Shown: positions 13,336-22,323, numbered from the stretch's first letter. The stretch: 32,338 bases of DNA from an uncultured Oscillospiraceae bacterium (GCA_947625845.1 CANQQB010000021.1:1-32338); one strand, 5' to 3'. Notes: generated from the letters alone by a model not told the origin. Program-made: numbers and translations.

Positions 13336-15228
13336 TCAGCCGGCGGAGAGCCGGGCGTTTTGCGTCTCGTACTGGAGCATGTAGAGCTTATAGTACCGGC
13401 CGTGCCGGTGCAGAAGCTGCTGGTGGGTGCCCTGCTCCAATATCTCGCCGTGGTCCAGCAGGATGATGTTGTCCGCGTGCTGGATGGTGGAGAGACGGTG
13501 GGCCACGATGAGCATGGTGCCGATGTTCTTCATCTTCTCCAGAGACTGCTGGATCAGTATCTCCGTCTCCGTGTCGATGTTGGCGGTGGCCTCGTCCAAA
13601 ATCATGACCTCCGGCCGGTGCAGGACCGTGCGGGCAAAGCTCAATAACTGGCGCTGGCCGGCGGAGAAGTTGTTGCCCCGCTCCAGGACCCGCTCGTCCA
13701 GGTGGCCGTCCAGCTTCAGGATGAACCGGTCCGCATTCACGTACCGGCAGGCCTGCCAGATCTCCTCGTCGGTGAAGCTGTCCTCCCGCAGGACGATGTT
13801 GGAGCGGATGGTGCCGGAGAACAGGAACACGTCCTGGAGCATCTGGCCGAAGTGCTTCCGGAGGGAGGCGATCTTGATGCGGCGGATGTCGATGCCGTCG
13901 ATCAGGATCTGGCCCTTTTGGATGTCGTAGTTGCGGCAGATAAGAGACAAGATGGTGCTCTTGCCGGAGCCGGTGGCGCCAACAAGGGCCACGGTCTGGC
14001 GGGCGTTTACGTGGAAGCTCACGCCTTTCAGGACCCACTGGCCCGGCTCATAGGCGAACCACACGTCCTTAAATTCTATCTCCCCCCGGATGTGGTCCAG
14101 CTCGATGGCGTCCGGCGCGTCCACCAGCTCCGGGGCCATGTCGAACACGGCGAATATCTTCTCCGCCGAGGCGAAGGCCGACTGGAGCATGTTGAACTGC
14201 TCCGCCAGCATCTGGATGGGGTCGAAGAACTTGGAGATGTAAAGATAGAACGTGACCACGGTGCCGCTGGTGATGGTCTGACCGAGGAAGTGGGCGTCAT
14301 GGATATAGCCCCGGCCGCCTACGTAGAAAAGGCACAGCACGGACGAGATAAACAGCATGTAGACCGTGGGCCGGAAGATGCCGAACACGTACATCTGCTG
14401 CTGGCGTGCCTTTTTCAGGGCGTTGCTCTTTTCCAGAAAATCGTTCATCTTGGCCTGCTCCCGGTTGAAGACCTGGGTGATCTTGATGCCGGACAGGTTC
14501 TCGGACAGGTACGTGTTGATGTCGGTGGTGCAATCCTTCACCCGGCGGAAGGCACGGCGGGTCAGCTTGCGGAAGATGACCGTGAACAGCACCAGAAACG
14601 GCACGAAGCACAGCACCATCAGCGTGAGAGCGTAGTTCACCAGCAGCATGGCCCCCAGCACGCCGAACAGGACGAAGACGTTGCGGAGCATGTTCACAAG
14701 GATGTTGGTGAACATCATGCTGATGGCGTTGGTGTCGTTGGTCACGCGGGTCACCAGCTTGCCCACGGGGATGTTGTTGAGCTGGTCGTGGGAAAGGCTC
14801 TCGATGTGGGTGAACAGGTCCTGGCGCAGGTTGGACAGTATCTTCTGCCCCACCTTTTGCAGGATGATGGATTCAAGATAGGTGCAGATCATGGACACGA
14901 CCAGCAGCGCCGCGTACACCGTCACCATGGTCCAAAGCTCACGCAGGGGGAAGTCCGCCTTGATGAGCTCTTCGATGCGGCCGACCAGAATGGGCGATAT
15001 GAGGGAATAGGCAATGGAGGCCAGCATGATAAAGAGCACCAGCACGAACTGCTTCCAGAAGGGCTTGGCGTACTTGCTCAGCCGGCGCAATATCTCCCCG
15101 TCGCGCATGTGCCGGTCCAGACTGAGCTGCTCCTTGCGGCGCTTGACCACGTTCCACAGGACGATGAACAGCACCGTGAACACGCCGATGATGGCACCCA
15201 TGATCAGGATGGGCAGATATTCACGCAC
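13336..15228 (-). CDS. ABC exporter, catalytic half (BmrD/YheH-like)
   Basis: The 630-residue protein has an N-terminal type IV exporter membrane domain (six spans, about residues 60-360, after an extra N-terminal helix at about 5-27) and an ATPase domain with Walker A GATGSGKST, signature FSAGQRQ, Walker B VMILDEATANID with a full catalytic Glu, and H-loop VAHRLS. The GTG start at 15228 has AAGGAGG 8 bp in front and overlaps the partner gene by 8 bp. The extra N-terminal span and length fit BmrD/YheH, the larger half of heterodimeric multidrug exporters. Substrate is unknown. Confidence 0.92.
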   Translation of the reverse strand: MREYLPILIMGAIIGVFTVLFIVLWNVVKRRKEQLSLDRHMRDGEILRRLSKYAKPFWKQFVLVLFIMLASIAYSLISPILVGRIEELIKADFPLRELWTMVTVYAALLVVSMICTYLESIILQKVGQKILSNLRQDLFTHIESLSHDQLNNIPVGKLVTRVTNDTNAISMMFTNILVNMLRNVFVLFGVLGAMLLVNYALTLMVLCFVPFLVLFTVIFRKLTRRAFRRVKDCTTDINTYLSENLSGIKITQVFNREQAKMNDFLEKSNALKKARQQQMYVFGIFRPTVYMLFISSVLCLFYVGGRGYIHDAHFLGQTITSGTVVTFYLYISKFFDPIQMLAEQFNMLQSAFASAEKIFAVFDMAPELVDAPDAIELDHIRGEIEFKDVWFAYEPGQWVLKGVSFHVNARQTVALVGATGSGKSTILSLICRNYDIQKGQILIDGIDIRRIKIASLRKHFGQMLQDVFLFSGTIRSNIVLREDSFTDEEIWQACRYVNADRFILKLDGHLDERVLERGNNFSAGQRQLLSFARTVLHRPEVMILDEATANIDTETEILIQQSLEKMKNIGTMLIVAHRLSTIQHADNIILLDHGEILEQGTHQQLLHRHGRYYKLYMLQYETQNARLSAG

Positions 15229-17002
15229 TGAGACCGCCTCCTTCCTCCTCCAGCTTTTGCAGCTGGACCATGTGCGCGTAGGCCGGACAGGACGCGAGAA
15301 GCTGCTCATGGGTCCCCACAGCGGAGACACGGCCGTCCTCCAGGTACACGATCTTGTCCAGCCGCTCGATGGTGGACACCCGGTGGGCAATGAGGATGGT
15401 GGTGCGGCCGGCGCGGGTGGCGGCCAGATTGGCCAGGATGGTCTTTTCCGTGTCCGTGTCCACGGCGGATACGGAGTCGTCCAGAATGAGGATGGGCGCG
15501 TCCTTCATCAGCGCGCGGGCGATGGAGATGCGCTGCTTCTGTCCGCCGGAGACGGTCACGCCACGCTCGCCAAGGACGGTCTCATAGCCCAGGGGAAATT
15601 CCTGCACGTCCCCGTCCACGTCGGACAGTATGCCCGCCGCGCGCACGCTCTCCGGGTCCGGGTGATCCTGGGAAAAGCCGATGTTGCGGGCGATGGTATC
15701 GGAAAAGAGGAAGTTGTCCTGGGGCACGTAGGCCACGGCCTGGCGCACGTCCCGGATGTACACGTCGTTCACGTCCCGGCCGTCCACGAACACGGTGCCG
15801 TCGGGAACATTGTACGTGCGCAGCAGCAGGTCCACCAGCGTGGTCTTGCCCGCGCCGGTGCGGCCCACCAGACCCACGCTCTCCCCTGCCCGGATGGTCA
15901 CGGATACGTCGCTGAGGGCGTCGTACTCCCCGCCGGGATAGCGGAAGGTCAGGTGGCGAAACTCGATATTGCCGGCTACACGGTCCAAATGCTCCACGCC
16001 GGGCCGGTCCGCCACGTCCTGCTTGGCGTCCAGAAGCTCGGAAATGCGCTTCAGGGAGGCAGCTCCCCGGCTGGTCATGTCGATCAGCTCCGACACGGCC
16101 ATAATGGGCCAGACGGTGGCGTTGAAGTAGCCGATGAACTCCATGAGCTGGCCGGCGTTGAACACGTCCTTCCAGACGAGATACCCGCCGTAGCCCAGTA
16201 TGATGCAGATAACGCTCTCCACGAACAGCGTCACCAATATGCGCAGCAGAACGGAGGCGCGGGTGAAGTCCACGTTGGCCTTCTCATTTTCCCGGTTCAG
16301 GGCCTTGAATGCCCACAGCTCCCTGGCCTCCTTCACGAACGCCTTGATCACCGCGATGCCAGAAAAGCTCTCCTGGGAGAAGTCGCTGAGCTTGGAAAAG
16401 GCCTCCTGGCGGATGTCCCACTTTTTCGTCATGTACTTGCCGATGACGGCGCTGGAACCCAGCAGGAGCAGCATGGGGATCATGGCAAGACCCGTCAGGA
16501 ACCGGTCCATCCGCCACATGCGCCATACGGCCATACTGCCCAGAGCCGCCGCGTCGAAGAACATCAAAAGACCGTTGCCGTAGCAGTCCTGGACCGTGTC
16601 CAGGTCGTTGGTGAAAAGGCTCATGAGATTGCCGACTTTATTCACCTGGTAAAACTCACGGGACAGGTCCTTGGCGTGGTCAAACATCTGGTTGCGCAGA
16701 CCGGCCTCCACTTTGATGGCCGCGCCGAAAAAGCAGATACGCCACAAAAACCGGCACAGGACCATCATTAAGATCACACCTGTCATGGGCATGCAGATCC
16801 GGTCCAGCAGGAAGTCCATGTCGAAGGGGACACGGGTCCCGTCCACCAGTACCCAGCCGTCGTTGATGCCGTTGATGACCATCTGGTAGAGATTGGGGAT
16901 GACCAGCTGCAAATAGTCCACAAGCAGCAGCGACGCCAGTCCCAGCAGCAGCCGGGGGGCGTATTTGCCGTAGTATCGGTTGATGTATTTGCCCAGAATC
17001 AT
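15221..17002 (-). CDS. ABC exporter, degenerate-site half (BmrC/YheI-like)
   Basis: The 593-residue half-transporter has a six-span membrane domain (about 15-320) and an ATPase domain with Walker A GRTGAGKTT, signature VSGGQKQRISIARAL, Walker B ILILDDSVSAVD and H-loop IAHRVS. The residue after the Walker B Asp is Asp rather than Glu, so the ATP site using it is non-hydrolysing. Together with the intact Glu of the partner this is the asymmetric pattern of BmrCD/LmrCD-like heterodimers, with the same gene order. ATG 17002 follows AAGGAG. It has its own promoter (17048-17076). Confidence 0.93.
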   Translation of the reverse strand: MILGKYINRYYGKYAPRLLLGLASLLLVDYLQLVIPNLYQMVINGINDGWVLVDGTRVPFDMDFLLDRICMPMTGVILMMVLCRFLWRICFFGAAIKVEAGLRNQMFDHAKDLSREFYQVNKVGNLMSLFTNDLDTVQDCYGNGLLMFFDAAALGSMAVWRMWRMDRFLTGLAMIPMLLLLGSSAVIGKYMTKKWDIRQEAFSKLSDFSQESFSGIAVIKAFVKEARELWAFKALNRENEKANVDFTRASVLLRILVTLFVESVICIILGYGGYLVWKDVFNAGQLMEFIGYFNATVWPIMAVSELIDMTSRGAASLKRISELLDAKQDVADRPGVEHLDRVAGNIEFRHLTFRYPGGEYDALSDVSVTIRAGESVGLVGRTGAGKTTLVDLLLRTYNVPDGTVFVDGRDVNDVYIRDVRQAVAYVPQDNFLFSDTIARNIGFSQDHPDPESVRAAGILSDVDGDVQEFPLGYETVLGERGVTVSGGQKQRISIARALMKDAPILILDDSVSAVDTDTEKTILANLAATRAGRTTILIAHRVSTIERLDKIVYLEDGRVSAVGTHEQLLASCPAYAHMVQLQKLEEEGGGLSA

Positions 17003-17047
17003 ATATGTCTTCTCCTTACGGGAGGGTGATAACAGTCACGGACGCAA

Positions 17048-17076
17048 ATTATATCATATCCACCGGTGAAAGACAA
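17048..17076 (-). promoter_or_regulatory. Promoter of the ABC exporter/glycosyltransferase unit
   Basis: TTGTCT (17071-17076) and TATAAT (17048-17053) on the minus strand are 17 bp apart. It begins directly after the degV terminator. Confidence 0.78.
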
Positions 17077-17078
17077 TA

Positions 17079-17104
17079 GGGACGCTGTAGTTTTCAGCGT
17101 CCCT
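17079..17104 (-). terminator. Terminator of the degV gene
   Basis: On the minus strand GGGACGCTG and CAGCGTCCC form a 9-bp stem around a 7-nt A-rich loop, followed by TATTGTCTTT. It lies 20 bp after the degV stop. Confidence 0.8.
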
Positions 17105-17123
17105 CAATTTGATTTTCTAAATT

Positions 17124-17987
17124 TTACTGGATGACGCGGCTGCATGCGATGGCCATGGAGCCCTTGCCGATGTGGCAGGATACGCTCAAAGAAAGCGGGT
17201 CCAGCATCTCCAGCTCCATGTCCGGAAAGCGCGCGCGTATCTGCTCTGCCCAGCCGGCGGCCTCTTCCTCCGTACAGGTGTACGCCGCCATCAGGTGGAC
17301 CTTCTGCCCGGCAAAGCGCTCCCGGATGTCCTTTTCCATGGCGTCCAGCATCTTGAGCCGCGCCGCCTTCATGCCCCGGACCTTGGCAAAGGCGTCCAGC
17401 TTCTCCCCCTGGATGGTCAGTACGGGCTTGATGTTCAGCACAGAGCCCAACGCCGCGCCGGCGGGGGTCACCCGACCGCCTTTTTTGAGGTATTTCAGCG
17501 TGTCCACGGTGATGTAGATGCTGGACTGGAGCTTCTCCCGCATAAGTACGTCCACGATCGCCGGGGCCGTCATGCCCTTTTGGGCCATTTCCAGCGCGTC
17601 CAGCACCGACTGGCGCTGGGTGATGGAGATGCGCTGGTTGTCCACCACGTAGACCTTGCCCTCGTAGGCCTCGTCCGCCGCCAGGGCCAGAGCCGTCTCA
17701 CAGGAGGCGGACAGGCCGCTGGACATGGGGATATAGATCACCTGGTCGTAGTCCCGCAAAAGCTCGTCCCACAGGTCCGTCACGTCGCCGGGGGCGGGCT
17801 GGGAGGTGGAGATGTCCGCGTCCTGGTCCAGCTTCTGGTAAAACTCCGCCTGGGTCAGGGTGATGTCCTCGAAATACAGCTCCCCGTTAATGAAAAAAGG
17901 CATGGGCAGCACCCGGATGCCCATGTCTCGGGCCATAGCCTGGGTAATGCCGCTGTTGCTGTCCGTCGCTACCGCTATCCGGCTCAT
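17124..17987 (-). CDS. DegV family fatty-acid-binding protein
   Basis: The 287-residue protein has the DegV plan: MSRIAVATDSNSGI at the N-terminus, LPMPFFINGELYFEDI, the loop STSQPAPGDVTDLWDELL, YIPMSSGLSASCETAL (binding the carboxylate head group) and LKYLKKGGRVTPAGAALGSV. DegV/FakB proteins bind single fatty acids and, with kinase FakA, hand over acyl-phosphate for phospholipid synthesis. No fakA is nearby. The gene has its own promoter and terminator. Which fatty acid it binds is unknown. Confidence 0.93.
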   Translation of the reverse strand: MSRIAVATDSNSGITQAMARDMGIRVLPMPFFINGELYFEDITLTQAEFYQKLDQDADISTSQPAPGDVTDLWDELLRDYDQVIYIPMSSGLSASCETALALAADEAYEGKVYVVDNQRISITQRQSVLDALEMAQKGMTAPAIVDVLMREKLQSSIYITVDTLKYLKKGGRVTPAGAALGSVLNIKPVLTIQGEKLDAFAKVRGMKAARLKMLDAMEKDIRERFAGQKVHLMAAYTCTEEEAAGWAEQIRARFPDMELEMLDPLSLSVSCHIGKGSMAIACSRVIQ

Positions 17988-18024
17988 GGTCTTGTCCCCC
18001 TGTTAATTGCGCTTTATTTGCTTC

Positions 18025-18053
18025 ATTCTATCAGAGAATAAAATTTCACGCAA
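18025..18053 (-). promoter_or_regulatory. Promoter of the degV gene
   Basis: On the minus strand TTGCGT (18048-18053) and TAGAAT (18025-18030) are 17 bp apart, about 40 bp before the ATG. Confidence 0.6.
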
Positions 18054-18117
18054 TCGTCCAAGGCGACAAGCCCATCCGTTAAGCCGGCGGTTTTTCTGGA
18101 GGAAATGCCAATTCGTA

Positions 18118-19296
18118 TCAGTGGGGCGGGGCCATATAGTCCCGGTCGATGGTGATGCGGCAATCGGCGGCGGGGTACTGCTCCCGGACGATGTTCTCCA
18201 GCACCCGGCGCAGCTCCGGCTCCGGTATCTCCACATCCGCCGGTATGTAGCAATCGAACCGGACGGCTACGCGCTCCCCCGCACTGGTAAGGCTCAGGTC
18301 GTGGACCGTGACCCGCTTGTCGATGAGCTTTGCCCGCCGGGATACGTGGGCGCGCAGGCGGTTTTCCTCCGTGTCCGCATGGGACACCGGGTCCAGCTGG
18401 AACACGATGTGCAGGCCGTCCTTCTCCAAAAACTCACGGCTCAGGGCAACCAAGGCGGCATGACACGCCGCCAGGCCGTCTTCCTCCGCCATCTCCACGT
18501 GGGCGCTGGCGAAGCGCTGGCCGGGGCCGTAGTCGTGCAGCATGAGATCGTGGGTGCTCAGTACGCCGGGACAGGCCAAGATGCGCTCCCGAATGGCGTC
18601 GATGACCTCCGGCTCCGGCTTGCGGCCGATGAGAGGGTCCAGGGTGTCCCGCACCAGGGTAAAGCCGCTGTACAGCACAAAAACCGCCACCCCCAGGCCA
18701 AGCCAGCCGTCCAGGTCCGCTCCGGTGAAACGGGCAGCGGCCATACCAAGCAGCACCACCGATGTGGCAACGGCGTCGTTGCGGCTGTCCATGGCCGTGG
18801 CGGTCAGGGTCTTGGAGCCGATGCGCCTGCCGGCCTCTAAATTGAAGGCCATCATCCAAAGCTTTACCAGAATGGACGCGGCCAGGGCCGCCGCCATCGT
18901 CCAGGAGACCTCCGGCGCCGCCGGGTGCAGGACCCGCTCCGCGCCGGACTTCAAAAGCTCCAAGCCCGCCGCCAGAATGAGCACCGCCACCATCAGTCCC
19001 GCCAGGTATTCGTACCGGCCGTGGCCGTAGGGGTGCTCCGCGTCCGCCGGGCGTGAGCCCAGGCGAAAGCCGATGAGGCTTATGATGTTGCTGGCCGCGT
19101 CGGACAGGTTGTTGACCCCGTCCGCCACCACCGCCACGGATCCGGCGGCCAGACCTGTGGCCATCTTCAGGGCGCACAGGAGCACGTTGGAGCCGATGGA
19201 GAGAACGCTGGCCATCTGGCCATAGGCCATACGGACCTGGGGCTTATCCGTCTCGTCCCAGTTTTTGATGAATCTCGAGGCAAACCAGCGAAACAT
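18118..19296 (-). CDS. Cation diffusion facilitator (CDF) metal efflux protein
   Basis: The 392-residue protein has about six membrane spans followed by a cytoplasmic ferredoxin-like dimer domain (about 215-300) and a long C-terminal extension. The signature ADGVNNLSDAASN lies at 58-70, HPYGHGRYEYLAG at 88-100 and MDSRNDAVATS in span 5. The metal site reads N-x3-D in span 2 and D-x3-D in span 5, without the histidine usual in zinc exporters; this fits the manganese/iron-type CDF group, as inference. It uses the proton gradient to export divalent metal. The C-terminal ~80 residues are longer than in simple CDFs. Start ATG 19296 follows GGGGAGG. Confidence 0.9.
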   Translation of the reverse strand: MFRWFASRFIKNWDETDKPQVRMAYGQMASVLSIGSNVLLCALKMATGLAAGSVAVVADGVNNLSDAASNIISLIGFRLGSRPADAEHPYGHGRYEYLAGLMVAVLILAAGLELLKSGAERVLHPAAPEVSWTMAAALAASILVKLWMMAFNLEAGRRIGSKTLTATAMDSRNDAVATSVVLLGMAAARFTGADLDGWLGLGVAVFVLYSGFTLVRDTLDPLIGRKPEPEVIDAIRERILACPGVLSTHDLMLHDYGPGQRFASAHVEMAEEDGLAACHAALVALSREFLEKDGLHIVFQLDPVSHADTEENRLRAHVSRRAKLIDKRVTVHDLSLTSAGERVAVRFDCYIPADVEIPEPELRRVLENIVREQYPAADCRITIDRDYMAPPH

Positions 19297-19343
19297 CCTC
19301 TCACCTCCCCTGCCATCCTATGCGAAGCCGGTCTTTTCTGACC

Positions 19344-19373
19344 ATCATAGGAGCGGGGAGGCGGTTTTGTCAA
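19344..19373 (-). promoter_or_regulatory. Promoter of the CDF gene
   Basis: TTGACA (19368-19373) and TATGAT (19344-19349) on the minus strand are 18 bp apart. They lie in the short gap after tspO, so the CDF gene need not depend on tspO transcription. Confidence 0.68.
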
Positions 19374-19391
19374 TGCTAACTGAACGGGCTT

Positions 19392-19859
19392 TTATCCGTT
19401 CAGGTACCACACGCCGGCGTTCAGATAACCGGCGAAGGTGACCCAGAGGATATAGGGGATGAGCAGCTTCCCGGCGGTGGGCGACTGCTTCCAGAAGCGC
19501 ACGGTGGTGACCAGGATCAGCACCCACAAAATGACCAGCCAGCCCAGGGCGAAGCCCCGGCGCTCGGTGTTGAAGAAAATGATGGTCCACAGGAAATTGA
19601 AGGCCAGCTGTACGCCGTAAAGCCAGAGGGCGGTCTTGCGGTCCGGGGCATTCTCCACCCAGATGAGGTAGGCCGCTATGCCCATGAGGATGAAAAGCAC
19701 CGTCCACACCACCGGGAAAAGCCATCCCGGCGGGGACAGAGGCGGCTGGTCCAGAGTGGCAAATTCCTTCATGGCGTCCCTTGTCAGCAGGGCCGACAGG
19801 CCCCCTGTGCCCAGGCTGACGGCCAGGCTTATCACCAGCGGTTTTAACTTGACTTGCAT
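19392..19859 (-). CDS. TspO/MBR family tryptophan-rich membrane protein
   Basis: The 155-residue protein has five membrane spans and the TspO marks: LDQPPLSPPGWLFPVVWTVL (the PPLSPP-W loop, about residues 36-58), LIWVENA, LAFNFLWTIIFF and PYILWVTFAGYLNAGVWYLN. TspO proteins bind tetrapyrroles and respond to stress; the bacterial role is still unsettled. ATG 19859 follows GAGGGG. It is divergent from the antiporter at 20064. A small inverted repeat TGAACGG/CCGTTCA overlaps the stop codon. Confidence 0.92.
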   Translation of the reverse strand: MQVKLKPLVISLAVSLGTGGLSALLTRDAMKEFATLDQPPLSPPGWLFPVVWTVLFILMGIAAYLIWVENAPDRKTALWLYGVQLAFNFLWTIIFFNTERRGFALGWLVILWVLILVTTVRFWKQSPTAGKLLIPYILWVTFAGYLNAGVWYLNG

Positions 19860-19978
19860 GGTTTTCCCCTCTTCCGGAAGATTTGTCCAAAGTATATGCG
19901 CTGGGGCGAAAAACATGCGTCCGGGCCGTGGGGAAAAAACGCCTCTTTTTTCGACGGTATATTTAGCGATTTTGATGC

Positions 19979-20007
19979 TTGCATTCCCGCGGAAAACGCA
20001 TTATAAT
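19979..20007 (+). promoter_or_regulatory. Promoter of the cation:proton antiporter gene
   Basis: TTGCAT (19979-19984) and TATAAT (20002-20007) are 17 bp apart. A small GCGCC/GGCGC hairpin (about 20016-20031) lies in the leader. Confidence 0.72.
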
Positions 20008-20063
20008 CCGATTTTGCGCCGGAAACGGCGCTGTTATTATGAAAAAGGAATCAGGTCGAACAA

Positions 20064-21440
20064 ATGGAAATTCTTCTCTCCGTATCCGTCGCGATTTTGG
20101 CCGGTCTGCTCATGACCCGGCTCTCCCGGCTGGCCAAGCTGCCCGCCGTGACCGCGTATCTTGTCTCCGGCGTGCTGATCGGGCCATACTGCCTGGGGGC
20201 GCTGGGCGTGAAATATCTGGGCTTCACCAGCTTTGACCAGGTGGAGGTCCTGGGTCTGGCGTCGGATATCGCTCTGGGCTTCATCGCCTTCTCCATCGGC
20301 AGCGAGTTTCGCCTGAAGGACTTGAAGGCCATCGGCAAACAGGCGACTGTCGTGGGCATCGTCCAGGCGCTGACGGCTACCGCGCTGGTGGACGCGGCGC
20401 TGTACGTCTTCCACCGGCTGCGGCCGGACGTGCTGAGCGTGCCGCAGCTTCTCACTCTGGCCGCCATCGCCACCGCCACCGCTCCCGCCGCCACGCTGAT
20501 GGTGGTCCGGGAGTACAAGGCCAAGGGACCGCTGACCAGTATCCTGCTGCCCATCGTGGCGCTGGACGACGCGGTGGGCCTGGTGGTCTTCGCCGTCAGC
20601 TTCGGCATCGCCAAGACCCTGGTGGTGGGCGAGCTGGACCTGGTGTCCATCATTGTGAACCCCCTGGTGGAGATCGTGGCGTCCCTGGGTCTGGGCGCTT
20701 TTATGGGCTGGACGCTGACGCAAATGGAAAAGCTCTTCAACTCCAATACCAACCGGCTCAACATGACCATCGCGTTCGTATTTCTGACCGTGGCGTTGTC
20801 CATGGCGGAGTTTCACATCGGTCCCGTGACCATCGGGTTTTCGTCGCTGCTGGTGTGCATGATGCTGGGCACCGTGTTCTGCAACTGCTGCCCGCTGTCG
20901 GAGGACCTGATGTACCTGGCCGACAAGTGGTCGTCCCCCCTGCTGGCGCTGTTTTTCGTGCTGTGCGGCGCGGAGCTGGACCTGGGGGTGTTCGCCTCCG
21001 GCTCCATCGTGCTCATCGGCGTGATCTACATCATCTTCCGCTCCCTGGGCAAATACGTGGGCGCCTGGGCCTCCGCCAAGGCCACCCACTGTCCGGAATC
21101 CACCTGCAAGTATCTGGGCATCACGCTGCTGCCCCAGGCCGGCGTGGCCCTGGGCATGTGCACCACCGCGATGGAGCTGGGCGAGCAGGGCGCGCTCATC
21201 CGCAACATCACGCTGTTCGCCGTGCTCATCTATGAGCTTGTGGGACCGCTGATGACCAAGATGGCTCTGAAGGCCGCCGGGGATATCCAGCCCATGCATG
21301 AGGACGTGAAGAACCGCCGGCAGATCAAGCTGGCCGCCGCCGGTCAGACCGATGCGGATAAAACCTCCGGCCGCCGGAAATTCAACCACTCCGCCGCGGA
21401 AAATGTCCGCGCCACACGGCAAAAGGCTCACCAGAGCTGA
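20064..21440 (+). CDS. Cation:proton antiporter (CPA2/Kef type, no TrkA domain)
   Basis: The 458-residue protein has about 12 membrane spans of the Na+/H+ exchanger fold: LSRLAKLPAVTAYLVSGVLI near the start, IALGFIAFSIGSEF, and ATATAPAATLMVVREYKAKG followed by LPIVALDDAVGLVVF, where the Asp pair (about residues 170-171) is the likely ion site. The C-terminus (about 420-458) is a short basic tail without an NAD-binding TrkA domain, so regulation differs from KefB/C. It could exchange Na+ or K+ for protons; the ion cannot be told. The ATG 20064 has only a distant AAGGA site, so initiation may be weak. Confidence 0.88.
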   Translation: MEILLSVSVAILAGLLMTRLSRLAKLPAVTAYLVSGVLIGPYCLGALGVKYLGFTSFDQVEVLGLASDIALGFIAFSIGSEFRLKDLKAIGKQATVVGIVQALTATALVDAALYVFHRLRPDVLSVPQLLTLAAIATATAPAATLMVVREYKAKGPLTSILLPIVALDDAVGLVVFAVSFGIAKTLVVGELDLVSIIVNPLVEIVASLGLGAFMGWTLTQMEKLFNSNTNRLNMTIAFVFLTVALSMAEFHIGPVTIGFSSLLVCMMLGTVFCNCCPLSEDLMYLADKWSSPLLALFFVLCGAELDLGVFASGSIVLIGVIYIIFRSLGKYVGAWASAKATHCPESTCKYLGITLLPQAGVALGMCTTAMELGEQGALIRNITLFAVLIYELVGPLMTKMALKAAGDIQPMHEDVKNRRQIKLAAAGQTDADKTSGRRKFNHSAAENVRATRQKAHQS

Positions 21441-21465
21441 CAGGGACACAGAGGCAGGCAAAGAT

Positions 21466-21503
21466 AAAGCGCATAAGTTACCGACCAGTAACTTATGCGC
21501 TTT
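21466..21503. terminator. Bidirectional terminator between antiporter and thioesterase genes
   Basis: A 16-bp perfect stem (AAAGCGCATAAGTTAC, 21466-21481; complement 21488-21503) has a 6-nt loop and a T-run on the plus strand. The two genes converge on it. Confidence 0.92.
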
Positions 21504-21510
21504 TGCTTGT

Positions 21511-22257
21511 TTACGCGCCGCTTCGCAGGCGCAGGACCAGCTGCACGGCGGTGGTCCCGTCGGGTTTTTGCACGAGAAAATGCCAGCCCTCCCCGTCCAG
21601 CCGGCGGTAGACGGAAAGCTCCTCCCCCTCCCGGCAGGCCATCGAGTAGGACACCTCCGCCTCGGACAGGTCCATGGCCTCCAGCTCCGCCACGGTGAAC
21701 GTGCCCAGGAGCATGCGGATATAGGCCACGTTGTTCATGTGCCGGCCCATGTCGATGTCCCGCGAGCCGACGGTATATGTCTGGCAGAGATTCGCCGGGT
21801 CCGGCTGCTCCCGGAACCGGGTGAAGGGCTCCGGGCACACCCGCTCCGGCCGGTGCTCCATCCACAGGGGATAGCCAAAGTCCCCCACCTTCATCACCCG
21901 GCCGGTGTCGATGTTCTGGCCCACCCACTCGGTGCGTCCCTCCGCCAGGACCACGCCGTGGCTGGCGACGGTATAAAACCGGTCGCACTTCACCGCCTTG
22001 GGCGTACCCGGCCAGGTCCGGGCCGTGATGGTATCCCCCAGCCTTGGCCGCTGTTCCAAAAGGCGCAGACGCGTGCGCACCGCCACCCAATAGGCCCGGC
22101 GCGCGTGCATGGCGTCAAAGCCCACGTCCAGCCTTTCCGCGTGGGACGAGGCCAGGTCCATGAAAAGGTCGAACAGCCCGGGGATGGACAATTGCCCCCG
22201 GGGGTCCGCCTGGCTGGACTGGACGGTCATCTCCCGCTCCAAGAAATTCACTTCCAT
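21511..22257 (-). CDS. Acyl-ACP thioesterase
   Basis: The 248-residue double hotdog-fold enzyme matches bacterial FatA/FatB-like thioesterases: VQSSQADPRGQLSIPGLFDL in the first repeat, DLASSHAERLDVGF, WVAVRTRLRLLEQRP, RTWPGT, and the second-repeat motif RDIDMGRHMNNVAYIRMLL (about residues 166-184), which holds the conserved Asn/His region. It releases free fatty acids from acyl carrier protein. It follows nrdG in the same direction, but a strong terminator lies between, 16 bp before its ATG. A product link to the DegV fatty-acid binder (17124-17987) is possible only as speculation. Confidence 0.9.
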   Translation of the reverse strand: MEVNFLEREMTVQSSQADPRGQLSIPGLFDLFMDLASSHAERLDVGFDAMHARRAYWVAVRTRLRLLEQRPRLGDTITARTWPGTPKAVKCDRFYTVASHGVVLAEGRTEWVGQNIDTGRVMKVGDFGYPLWMEHRPERVCPEPFTRFREQPDPANLCQTYTVGSRDIDMGRHMNNVAYIRMLLGTFTVAELEAMDLSEAEVSYSMACREGEELSVYRRLDGEGWHFLVQKPDGTTAVQLVLRLRSGA

Positions 22258-22273
22258 ATGTTTCCCCTCTCAT

Positions 22274-22305
22274 AAAAACAGCCCTCCCCGGTTCGGAGAG
22301 GGCTG
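22274..22305 (-). terminator. Terminator after nrdG, directly before the thioesterase ribosome site
   Basis: On the minus strand CAGCCCTCTCC and GGGGAGGGCTG form a stem with loop GAACC, followed by five T. Only 16 bp separate its U-run from the thioesterase ATG, leaving no space for a promoter in between. Confidence 0.9.
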
Positions 22306-22323
22306 GCGTATGCGCTGTGGTTT

